Below, piece by piece: positions 1-11,400 of a stretch of DNA of 64,000 nucleotides. A program made the position numbers and the translations under genes. Within the stretch, counting starts at the first letter, position 1, and each line of letters begins with the position of its first letter. The notes beneath the pieces were generated by a model that was not told the DNA's origin, did not search any database, and saw only the letters and a program-made list of their open reading frames with translations. Source of the stretch: Branchiostoma lanceolatum (taxonomy: Eukaryota; Chordata; Leptocardii; Amphioxiformes; Branchiostomatidae); assembly GCF_035083965.1 (NCBI RefSeq), contig NC_089723.1:39563193-39627192 (forward strand), in the 5' to 3' direction.

Positions 1-194
1 ACATCGTGTCTGGTTGTGGTTTTCTGTAGTAACAAAAGATTACGTGCTGATGCAGAGATAGGTTGTTTGGGAGAAGTAGGAAAATACTACTTTTCAAACA
101 GGACTGCGTTCTTTTCATTAAATTATTTTGCATACACCTATAACTCTTGCTAAACCTGCATTTGGACTCTAATATAGTTAAATTGTCTATACTG

Positions 195-204
195 CTTGTT
201 GCAG
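195..204 (+). promoter_or_regulatory. Splice acceptor of the TPR-gene exon
   Basis: The sequence cttgttgcag is a standard acceptor just upstream of the first family-like residues (D-R-E-S-P-R). The only frame start further up, at 147, is a TTG in AT-rich non-coding-looking sequence, which argues against a start inside this window. Confidence 0.6.
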
Positions 205-3200
205 ACCGGGAGTCGCCTCGGCTTCAAGAGGAGGAGGAGTGTCTGCGCAAGCTCGGGACCGTGTACGTCAGACGGGGCACACAGACACAAGACGGACAGG
301 ACTTCGCTAAAGCCACGGCGCTCTACAATGCCGCTCTGGCCAGGAAAGGCGACAAAAGTCTTCTGATCGACTCCATCAAGGAAGCGGAGCGGCTGTTTCT
401 GTACCACACGGTGGGAGTCGACTGTAAACCATCACCATACAAGACCGACATTGAACACAAGAATTGGTTGGAAGAGTACAGAACTGAAGTCAGGGAGCGT
501 CTACAAGCAATCCACGGCAACCATAACCCGTACCAGTACGATGACGATGACCCTGTAGTCCAAGAAGTCGAGATAAAGCGAGCAGAATCTGTCAGAGACT
601 TGTTTAAGGATATATCAGAACAAAGGAAGAGTTTCATTAAAGATCTTGTTGAAGAGTGCATCAAGACAATCGGACCGCCGCCATGTCAGTATGCTATGGT
701 AGGTTTGGGGTCACAGGCTACAGAACTGGTCACTCCGTACTCTGATCTCGAGTTTGCCATCCTGATAGAGGAGAACAAAGACACTCCGGAGAATACAGAG
801 TACTTCCTCAACCTCACCTGCTACCTGTACTTGAAAATCATCAACCTTGGAGAGACCATTCTGCCGGCAGTTTCGATAAAGTCTCTCAACGACTTCCAGT
901 CAGAAGACCCGGCAGCAAGATGGTTCTACGACTCTGTCACTCCTCGTGGGTTTGCGTTTGACGGAGCCATGCCATGGGCGAGCAAAACTCCGCTTGGAAG
1001 AGAAAGGACGCAAAACAAGCCCGCCGTCAACCTGATACAAACGCCGGCAGGCATGGCTGAGTTTCAGCGTCATGACGACGCCCTCGCCCATGGATACCAC
1101 CTGTCTAACGTACTTAGATACGTCTCCTATCTGACGGGAGATCAGGCACTGGTCGATGACTACATGGCAATGGTTATTCAAGAGTTGTGGACCTTTGACG
1201 AGCAGAACAAGACCACCGTTGCAGTTAGGCTTGCACGAACGTCTATACGTCATACCATGCAAGAGCAACAGCAGCAGGATCTTACCGACAAGCCGCTAGA
1301 CGTCAAGAAAGAGATTTATCGTTTCCCCACTGCTGCAGTTGTGAATCTGGGTCTTCTCAGGGGCGTGTATGCGACAAGCGTCTGGGACGTCATTAAGGAA
1401 ATGGAAGAGGCAGGTGTCTTCACCACAGCAGACGCCCATCATCTGCAGGTACTGGTCAGCATCTCAGGTGAGCTGAGACTACGGACGTACCTGGAACTCA
1501 GGGGCCAGAAGGAAAACTTGTCGGGTCTGAGGTCAATGCGGAAACAGCAGGACGAATGCGACGGAACAATAATCAAATCAGTGTTTCACGTGCCCGACCA
1601 GAAGATGCTGTTTAGATACTTCTACAGATCTCATCCTCTTAGGCACTATTTGATTGCAATCTCAATGGGGTTCACTGATGGGTGTATTGCATTCCTTCAA
1701 GGACGAGAGACTTTCTTCTATGATGCCTCCACTTTGATTAAGGCACATATATGTACAAAGTTTTTGCAGTATAAGGCAGTAAGTTCCGTCATAGAGGAGC
1801 TACAGAGAGAGGTGGAGGAGGGGAAATATGATAAACAAATACTCGGTACGGCCCTTCATTCAATAGCTCTTCAAGAACTCAGAGCCTGGAGTACACGTAA
1901 CTCCAAACTCGGTGACCAGAGGCAGGCTATCGGTCACCTGGAAGAAAAGCTAAGGGTGCAGCAGCAGCTGTTTGGGCACGATACAACGCGTGTAGAGGTT
2001 GCCAACATATATAGCGGCCTTGGAGCAGCCTGGGACACGCTAGATCCGGAGAAGGCCCTTAAGTACCATGAACAGGCGCTGACGATACAGGAGGCCTTAT
2101 TGGGGAAGAATGCGGTGGCTCCTGAAATAGCTAGAATCCTACTAAATATTGGGACAGAATGGGATAGACTTGGTGATAAAGAGCAGGCAATTAGCTACTT
2201 TGAAGTTGGAATGAATATGTTAAAAACCATCCATGGGGAGAATGCATCCCATTCAGATATAGCTCATGCACTTGCAAACCTCGGATTGTGTTGGAGTAGT
2301 CAAGGTGATTACAAGAAGGCCATCAAATATTGGGAAGAAGCCTTAAGAATGAGGAAAGCTGTCTATGGCCAAGACACAGCTCATCCTGCTATTGCCGAAT
2401 CACTTTCTCAACTTGGGAGTGGTTTGTGTGAAGGCCTACATGATCATGTCAAAGCACTACGCCTACGCGAACAGGCGTTAGAAATGTTCAAAGTTATCTA
2501 TGGGAGCGACACGCCACATCCGGATACTGCCAAGTCACTCAACATTCTCGGACTCGAATGGAGACACCTTGGGGAATACAAGAAAGCGATCATCTTTTTC
2601 GAACAGGCCCTTCAGATGATGAAAATAATCTACGGAGAAGAAGTGCGACGTCCCGATATCGCACGTGTTCTTCAAAATCTGGGAGGCCTTTGGTGCTATG
2701 TCGGTAATAATGACAAAGCCTATGTCTTCTGTGAACAGGCGTTAAAAATGCGTCAAGAGCTCTACGGCCTGGACACCCCACATCCTGATACCGCCACGTC
2801 GCTCGTCAATATGGGAGCAGTTTTCGAAACATCTGGAGATTACTTCAAGGCAATCAGTTCCTACAAAGAATCACTGAAGATGATGCAGACAGACGAGAGT
2901 AGCAACAAGCAACACACCTGCATTGTTTTATTGCTATGCAGACTTGGGTCCGCATACCACAAGGTAGGAGAAACCACAAAGTTCATCAAATACAGCGAGC
3001 GGGCAATGAAAACTTTTAAAGGCGTAACGTTACATGGGCGGGACGAGCTGCGCTCTGCCATTGCTGCATCTCTCGACGAACTCGCGGCGATATACAAAGA
3101 CCTTGGAGACCAAACAAAAGCTATCCAGCTTTACAAGGATACTTTAAACATGATAACAGTCATCCACGGCGCGAACGAATCACACGGAGAAGACGAAAAT

Positions 3201-3851
3201 CACCTTCCAAACATTGTAGGTGTTCTTATCAACCTGGGAAATCTTTTGGGCAATACCGGTGATTGCGAACAAGCTCTTGCTTTCTACGAAGAGGCATTAA
3301 ATATGTGTCGAGAGCTGTATGGTCCGATCACTCCACATCATAACACCGCTATAGCACTTACTGTGATGGGAATAGTTTTGGAAAAATCAGGAGATAACTT
3401 CAAGGCAATCAGCTATTACGAAGAAGCGCTGACGGTGATGGAAGAGGTTCTGAATAAGAGCATGGAACATCCAGACATTGCTTGGTTGCTAAGCAACCTT
3501 GGGTCAGCATGCCGTAAGGTAGGAGAACACACGAAGTCCATCAGATGCTACGAGCGGGCACTGAAAATTGACAAAAGCATACACGGGCAGGTGCACCCGG
3601 TCATTGCTGAATCCCTCCGTAACCTCGCTGCAGTTTATGAAGACCTTGGAGACTATGCAAATTCTATTAAGCTCTACAAGGATGCATTACACAGAATGAA
3701 AATTATTCACAGTGCAAACGACAGACATCCCGACATTTTGGAGCTGAACAGCAAGCTGGATGTAGTTTGCAACAAACTTGGGGACCTCGAAAAAGCTATC
3801 GAGAACCAGGAGCAAGCTAGTGCTCTGAAGATGTACTGTTCCATCATGTAA
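205..3851 (+). CDS. Nucleotidyltransferase-like/TPR protein with C-terminal CaaX box, terminal exon (5' partial)
   Basis: An open frame runs to TAA at 3849-3851. A splice acceptor (cttgttgcag) ends at 204 and the family-like sequence begins just after it, so this is probably the last exon of a gene whose start lies outside the window. The frame itself is open back to 147. Counting codons from 147, residues 186-203 carry the nucleotidyltransferase signature (hydrophobic-G-S, ten residues, D-L-E): G188-S189 and D200/E202. A candidate third acidic residue is D272 in the context GFAFDGAMPW. From about residue 617 there are some 14 TPRs of the kinesin-light-chain/nephrocystin-3 type, each roughly LxNLGxxxxxxGDYxKAIxYYExAL followed by YGxxxxHPxIA. 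The protein ends in CSIM, a farnesylation-type CaaX box. Known: TPR arrays are protein-binding scaffolds. Inferred: a membrane-anchored scaffold with possible nucleotidyl-transfer activity; substrate unknown. Confidence 0.85.
702..755 (+). other. Nucleotidyltransferase signature within the TPR protein
   Basis: These codons give G-L-G-S, then ten residues ending TPYS, then D-L-E-F. This fits the general nucleotidyltransferase-fold pattern hG[GS]-x(9-13)-[DE]h[DE]h, in which the two acidic residues bind metal. Both are intact, so catalysis is possible. No specific family (for example DUF294-type or cGAS/Mab21-like) can be fixed by eye. Confidence 0.6.
3837..3851 (+). other. CaaX box CSIM and stop codon
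   Basis: The last four codons are TGT TCC ATC ATG, then TAA. C-S-I-M fits the CaaX rule, and a terminal Met favours farnesyltransferase; prelamin A ends in the same four residues. It lies after the last partial TPR, at an exposed C-terminus. Confidence 0.7.
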
Positions 3852-4575
3852 TCATAAATGAGAGATGGTCAATTGTAGTTAAGAGTCGTTTTTTTACTTT
3901 TTGCCGGATGTACAATAATGTCGTAAATTTTTTCTAATCAATCTATATCTTTTCATATACATGGGTATGGTTTGTTACCTTAATTTCTATTTCTGTCTGA
4001 ACATAAACAGATATATCACATTCAAAAGTCTTGGTATGTTGTTTATTTGCACAAGGAACGTTACAATTAAAATAGTAAAAAACAAAATACACTAATTGGC
4101 GCAAGGCCCATAAAGATTAATACATTATATCTTTATCTAATCTCTGACCAGATTATTTTTCGTTTGCCTCCTCGACGCCACAGTTGATCATTATGGTTCA
4201 TGATATTATATTGATGATCATGGTTATGGGTAAAATAACCATCGGTCTCTAGTCAATGTCATAGTATCTACACTAAGCATAAACATCAAGCAGCATCAGG
4301 GCGATGGTGACATGATAAATTTGTGGAATATTGCGTTCGTCAAACGCCGTAAAAACGCCTTTACTCTCTGGCAAACTAGACTCAGCTACTAAGTATTTGG
4401 ATTTCATCGTACTTCAAGGGGTATTGAGCATCTAGAGACTTCTAAAAGTACCAGAGAAATAGATGAGAATTTTCCAACAAAACGTATCTAAACGCCTTGG
4501 ACACTTGAGCTTTGGTCCATTATAGGGCAGATGAAAGACCATGTTCGTTTTATTGATATGTGAAGTTTGAGAAAA
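3852..4575. other. 3' flank of the TPR gene, AT-rich spacer
   Basis: No coding potential was recognised. The 3' UTR presumably lies here. An ATTAAA variant poly(A) signal occurs near 4067 and no clear AATAAA was seen. Confidence 0.5.
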
Positions 4576-4935
<360 letters not shown>

Positions 4936-5214
4936 TAGTTACTTGACCTTTTAAAGTCACAGGGAATTGTAATCTGAAACGTCTGATAAACTGAAAAGGA
5001 ATATATATCTGAAACCATCAAAGATATGACAAACTCCACATGTATTCAGCAGTTACATGAATCAAGATGGAATTCGAAAATTTGAATTTTCTTCTCTCAG
5101 TCTTCCCAAAACCTAACGTTAAGTGTAAAAAAAAAATCAAAGTGAAAAAATTAAACTACACCTGTTTATGTTATAGCAAGTTTTGAAATATCGTGGAAAT
5201 GTCTTTTTCTAAGG

Positions 5215-5930
5215 CTAAGGCTTCTGCTGATTGACTTCGCCGAGAAGTCTATGTTTTGATGCTTGTCTGTGTGTCTGTTAGTGAACAGAATAAGTCGAGA
5301 ACACCTGGATGGATTGTTGTTGTATTTGGTGTGTTGATGTGTATGTGGGAAATCTCAAGATGATTAGATTTTGGGCGAAGTACTTTGCATAATTAACGAG
5401 AAAAGTGTAAAAATGTGTTATATTGTATATACTACTAGCTCAGGGTACCAGCTGGAACGTGTTACTCGTGTAGGGGAAGTGTTCCTGGTGTAGTAAGGAG
5501 ATATTCCCATTGGGCCAGGGGGTTTTACCGTGTCGCCTAAAACGTGTTGGCTGGCACAAATTGGCTTCTCACTGACTTTTAGATCTTGATCTTGTGAAAT
5601 TGCACTGTTCCTCAAGGCACTGTGCAAGTAGTTACCTTCGCCGAGAAGGTTATGCATAGGGTAGCGTTTGTATGTATAAGAAGACCAGCATAACTCAAGA
5701 ATGCCTGGATGGGTTGTCTTGATATTTGGTATGTTGGTAGGTCTTGGTGAGACCTGAAAATGATTAGATTTTGGGGCCCCTAGCGGCTTGTTATAGTACT
5801 GCAGCGGAAATTCCTGTTTTGATATCTCATGTTTTGGATATGCTATGGAACCAACTTTTGAGTGGTAGATAGCTCTTTGGAAAGAGAGTAAAAGGTATCG
5901 GTTTGGACACCCTAGCGGCATTTTCTGGGA
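5215..5930. repeat. Dispersed repeat family ('cttcgccgagaaggttatg')
   Basis: Two related segments, about 5225-5385 and 5630-5930, share the series cttcgccgagaag, a TG-rich stretch, 'agcataactcaagaatgcctggatgg', then 'gattagattttggg'. A further copy is at 45340-45610. It resembles a repeat I know as common in marine invertebrate genomes. No transposase was seen. Confidence 0.7.
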
Positions 5931-5999
5931 CTGCAGGAGCAGGTTTTGCTTCAGACTGTGAAAGGGAATAACTCAAGAAGGGCTTGATGGATGGTCATG

Positions 6000-6560
6000 C
6001 TTTTTGCTAAGTGGATAGCTTGAGTGATGATTTACATGATTTAATACTTATTATGCAAATCAGTATCATATTTGCATAACTAATGATGAAAATTGATACA
6101 TCCTCCAAATTCCATGATAGGACTCTCAAACATGTGACATGACCGAGGAAGAGAGAAATAGTAATAAATATCAACTATGCAAATGAAGACCTCTTTTGCA
6201 TAATTAATGAGAAATACTATTACTCTATAACTTACGTGGTGCTTTGTTTGATTGGATGATAATGATGCAAATCAGATTCTGATTTGCATAATTAATGAGG
6301 CAATTTAAAAACCCGCTGTGTTCCATGATATGACTATTCAAATATGCGAATTTGTAACTGAGGAATAAAGGAATGTTGATAGATAGAAAATATGCAAATG
6401 TGACTTATTTGTATAATTAATGTCAAACTACTTTAATTCCATACTAGTTAATGACGGCAATTTCATACTTGTGGCATTTGGAAGTAGTGTGAATGTGAAC
6501 ACCATTGAATCAAATTATGCTAATAAGGAGCTTATTTGCATAATTGATGATAAATGTTAG
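6000..6560. repeat. Degenerate tandem repeats with paired ATGCAAAT / ATTTGCAT octamers
   Basis: Roughly five units of 85-135 bp each contain tatgcaaat... followed within about 20-40 bp by atttgcataattaatgag. The paired inverted octamers recur near 6053, 6178, 6265, 6392 and 6515. Confidence 0.6.
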
Positions 6561-6719
6561 CATAACCTTCTTTGTTTAGCTCATAGTCCTACTTTGGACA
6601 ACTTGTGTTATTTGGGTGAAGACGACCAACTGGTATGATTCATAATTGATGAGAAACACTCCCAATACGTCAGTCATAAAGGTTATCAAAGATCATTTGG
6701 CGAAGGTATGAGGTCGTAG

Positions 6720-8215
6720 AACTCTTGTTACTAGTGCTGAATGTTAGAGACAAAGCGCAACACCAAAAACAACATTCACGGAGTTAGCCATTAACGTCCG
6801 TTGCGGTGTTTACATGTTAACATGTTAACGTTACACTAGTACTTATTTTTGCTTGCCCGTAGTGCATAAGTGTAACTCTACGTCTGGCTAAGCCATAAGC
6901 CATCGCTCCATTTAATTGTCAAATTGCTATCTATTGGGTACTAAAAAAAAACATCGTTGCAGTCCTTGTTCGATGTCCAGTACTAATTACTTTGTTTATG
7001 GACAACGCCCACCTCATACCGTTACAGGTGAGTTTCTACAGGTGAGTCTCAGGTAAGCCGTCCCCTGGGACCCCCTTCCCGTCATGCCCCGGGCGGGACA
7101 CTTGTACAAATGGCGGCCGGACAAACTTGGAACTCAGCAACAGGAGGTCCGGAGTAGGGTTAGGACATTTCTGGGGTTCAAGTCGTCTTTCTAACCTTGT
7201 TTAGCTTACCAGGACAGCTATGGGACTCTGAAGACAAGGTGGGTCAAGTTATAGACACCCAGGTGTCGGTAAACTCGTGGTAAAGTGGTCTTTATTTGCA
7301 CAGACTACGCTAAGCGTCCATAGTAGCGTGGGCAGACAACAACAACATCGTCACTTTTGCTTTTAGTTCAAATATTTGCAGTAAACCTGCCTTTTCTTTG
7401 CCCCAGAGATCCTTTTTGAATGATGCACATATGTCATTGGAACTTGGTTTCATCTTGTGCAAAGTTTGTGAACTCCAAAAGAAGGTCTGTTGATATGCGG
7501 AAGTGTAACATGTGGAAGTTATTTACATCGATAATTTTATGCAGTTAGGTCATCGTACATACACACATCCACAGCTAGGCTACAACTATATCCAGGGCTA
7601 CCGCTTTTTTAAGGCCCTGTAGATCTAGTACAGGGTTAGGGTTAGTGGTACAGGATAAACCTGGATGGTCTACAAGTCGTAAAGTTTAACTGACAGTTTA
7701 GCTGACATTTTTATGGACCTGTTAGTATTAACAGTAGTAATTTCTTGATATGCCGTAAACGGTAATGCCACTGTTGAAATTGTCTGTTATTTGCTGTTTA
7801 TTTGTCATCCAATGGAACCTCTTATTGCTGATTTCAAACATATATAACATATTGATTGAGTCAACTGCATTTTATCAATTTCTCTCCCCCCACAATAATT
7901 CCTCCAGTCTATAATTCAAGTTGGCTGCTAATATGTCATAAACATTATGACTACCACAATGATGCTTTTTTAAAAATGCTGTATTTTTTTATTTTCAATT
8001 TTGTACATTTCAAACTTTTCGATCTGGTGCTGAATGACAATTGGGATTAGGGCTGTATGTATAGGAAGCAACCCCTCTCCAACAGAAAATTGAAAGTCAT
8101 TTTCTCCTTTCAAGAATTCTTTTTCGTTTTTATATAGACTCAGCATATCTACACATCCATGTTGTGTGTATGACATTTCCAACAACAATGAAAGATCTTG
8201 TCTGTGTTGTTACAG
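6720..8215 (+). other. Upstream region of the RAI14/UACA-like gene, possible promoter and 5' non-coding exon
   Basis: At 7020-7056 three donor-like sites (caggtgag, caggtgag, caggtaag) follow one another within about 30 bp. A CpG-rich patch with atggcggccgg follows at about 7075-7125. This could be a non-coding first exon with alternative donors, but no promoter motif is decisive. The rest is AT-rich with nothing recognised. Confidence 0.3.
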
Positions 8216-8377
8216 GTAAACAGACTGGTTGCCTAGGCAATACCGGCCGTGTGCCCACGTACCCCGAGGCAGGCAGTACTGACTGTACGTGAATACAACT
8301 GTCCGTGTCCCGAGGCCGGTAGACAGTACGTCGTGTATGTGGTCATATAGCAGGGCTCCAGCTGTGCCAGTCCCAAC
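8216..8377 (+). other. Likely 5' UTR portion of the first coding exon (RAI14/UACA-like)
   Basis: An acceptor (ttgttacag) ends at 8215 and the coding ATG is at 8378. The intervening segment is GC-richer than its surroundings and contains no ATG in the coding frame. That implies at least one upstream non-coding exon. Confidence 0.45.
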
Positions 8378-8413
8378 ATGAAGAGCCTCCGAGCAAAGTT
8401 CAGGAAAAGTGAG
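8378..8413 (+). CDS. RAI14: RAI14-like coding exon 1 (start codon)
   Basis: Encodes MKSLRAKFRKSE, nearly the same as the vertebrate RAI14 start, then a gtgtgt donor in phase 0. The ATG is preceded by cccaac. The strong N-terminal match is why this start was chosen. The basic, amphipathic leader precedes the ankyrin domain. Confidence 0.88.
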
Positions 8414-11400
8414 GTGTGTATACAACAATGGTCTATGTGTTTATATAATGTATATTTAGCATATATACACATTTTTAGAGTACCATGTCAATATGATTAT
8501 CATAGGGTCATCAACCTTGACCTATATGTTTATACTGTCCTAGAATAAATGACAATGTACACTCCAAGCAGAGGTTACTGTGACGTTTAGGCTCAAGCTT
8601 TTTAGATGTTTTTACTGGGCTTTCAAACTGACTATTTTGTCAGGTTTTCCTTATACCACCAGCCAAACTATTGCGGACATAAAAGAAAACCTGACAAAAT
8701 GGAAAGCCAGACAAAAGCACTTAGTAAGGTATTTTTTCTCTTCTAAATTAGGGTTACCGTTTCCTCCTGTTTCATTGTGACAGGCTTCATTAATAAATCA
8801 TGCATTGTGGGTGGCCAAGAAGTAAAAAATAATCAGAATTATTCTTTTAAATTTTAAACTCAAAGAAATAAATTGTGTAGTAGTCAAGTTTTATTATGAA
8901 TATAGTATTGTAAATTGGATTCCAGCAGAGTGTCATATTGGAACAGACATCGGCGTCAAAATGGTCCACCACAAAAATTATTTACAGTTTTCACATCCAC
9001 TGTGAGATCCCATCATTCAGATGTGAAGCCGCGAGGGAGTGATCCTTCTGCATTATGGATGAGCTGGCCTAGATACGTGTGAGAGACTGTCCACATGCAA
9101 GGACAGTGCTAACTTTCAAGTTGCAGGGCTAGAAAATTGGGTGCATAATATGCACTTTTGGGCAATCCAAATTGGAGCTGTGCACCTATTTTTGGACTGT
9201 GGGTGCACCGGTGCAGCTCGATGTCTGTGTAGGGTTACAAAATGTAAATGTATAATTGTACATTATCATACAGTATAATCTGGACATTGAAGTGTCAGAA
9301 AAAATGATAAAACCTTTGATACATAACTTGTTAAAGATTTTGAGAAGTTGAAGTTAGCTATAGAGTTTCAGATTAAAGGTCTGTAATTTTGTCATTAGGT
9401 TTTGTTGTCATTGAACTCTTTATCTTATGTTGTGCACCAAAATTCTTTCTGCGAACCTTAATTCCTACTAATCCTAGGTTATAAGTAAGTGTACCAGTGC
9501 ACCTATTCCGAAAAATGTATTTCGAGCCCTGTCGTTGATAGCTTTAGCCAGTGGTAATGATACGGTAGTGAGTGTTTGCAGATTGATTATTGAAGGTCAT
9601 GAATGTGACAGGTAACTCAATCTTCATGTTAGAAAATTAAAGAGCTGTACATAACTGAACATTAGATGAACTGCTGTAACATTTCATTCCCCTAGTTGTA
9701 ACAGTGATCTTTTGGTTATGAAGGAAGTATAATTTGTTGTAGAATGGTCTGATTGATTAAAATCCAAGTCGATTTTCTTTCCCATCTCAAATGATCAATC
9801 AGTTGGAGTTCACAGATTTCAATTAAACAGTGACCAGACACGTGATGATACTTCTTGAATCATGCAGTGCCTTGTCCAAAAGGGCTTTTATTAACGTTTT
9901 ACTGATGCGTAACTACAGATGGTCTTTTTGTATTTCTCTTGTAAGTTTACTACCACTGTGACAGTTAGCAACTGAATTTTTCTAACTAAAGAATTTTAAA
10001 CACTGAAGAAAATAGGTCAACTACCCCTGGCTGGGCAAGAATGGGGCAACAAAATTAATGTTGATATAGATATTTATGATGCAGCATCCATACATGTACA
10101 TGTAGAGGAGTAAAAGGGCATTTAGCTGACTTGTTTGTTTGTTTGTTTATTTACAGCCCCAGGAGTGGGGTAAGCACGATGAGCGCCTGTGGCAGGCTGT
10201 GGAACAGGAGGATGGAGAGAAGTTTCTGGCTGAGCTGGGGAAGAAAGCCTCGCCCTCCAAGATGGGACCAGAGGGGACGTCAGTGTGAGTACTGTAGTAC
10301 TGACCATCAAATTACATGATGATCATACAGTTAACAAAGTTATTAATATCCAACAAAAATCTGACTCTGATCATCTAACGTGTACAGACATCATTCTACA
10401 TTTTCAGGTATTGTTTTTTTTTGTTTTGCATGACTAGTAAACCACCTTTAGTTTAGGGGTAATGCATAAGTTTCTGTAAAGTAAGCACATTAGCTGTTTA
10501 ACTGTAAGACCGGACTGTGAGTTTTGATGCACACCGGGATGGTCCCCTTTAGTAGCTCTTCTCAATGTGTGGTGGGTTCTTTAGCGTACTCGAGGTGTGG
10601 CTTTCCTCATATATGGGACATTTGCCTTTACGTTGTCGAAGAGAGAAACTTAGCTATAGGTACTTATTTTTCAGCTGGGTCGAGTGAGGAAGTAGGTGTC
10701 TTTCCCAATTGCACAACATTGAGCCCTGCTAGGGATATTGCATAGTGTTGTCCAAGTTCTCAAGTACAATAATCCCAGTGTCAAACATCATTCTTCTGTG
10801 TACTTCCTCCCCAGGTTCCACCTCGCTGCCTCCCAGGGCCAGTTGGAGTGTCTGGACGTCATAGTGGCTCATGGGATAGACGTCATGCTGACAGACACCT
10901 TCGGTCAGTTCTTGTCTTCAAAGTCATCTTAAGTAATCACGATCTTGTCAATGATGATTTTAGATTGTAAATATTTGATGAACATGTGTAAATCTATGTT
11001 GTTGTATGTTGTCATCAGAAGTGCCCTTGAGTACAACACTGATGGATTTTCTTAATTAAAGCCCCAATCCAATGAAATTGTCTTCCAAACAATGATAAAT
11101 TGTGTAGTCACATATTGGGTGTTGTGTATTAAAAAGTATATCCAGATGTTCACTCATCATCATCATATTGGTCGGCTTGCCCGGACTAAGGCTGCTCTCT
11201 CCCTCCAGGCATCACAGTCCGCCATTAGTTGGTCTAGTTCTTCAGACCTCACCCCTACATCCCCAGCAAGTTGGTCCATGTAGGTCCGTCGGGGTTGCCC
11301 GACACTGGAGTGCCCATGAGTTGGTGTCCAGAGCAGGAGTTTGCTTACAAGCTCTTCTCTTACTAGATGTTCACTTAGTACTAATAGAATATAACTTGCA

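Noticed and set aside
147..204. Translation start of the TPR protein at 147
   Set aside because: The frame begins there only through a TTG codon in AT-rich sequence, and a clear splice acceptor ends at 204, so the true start is in an upstream exon.
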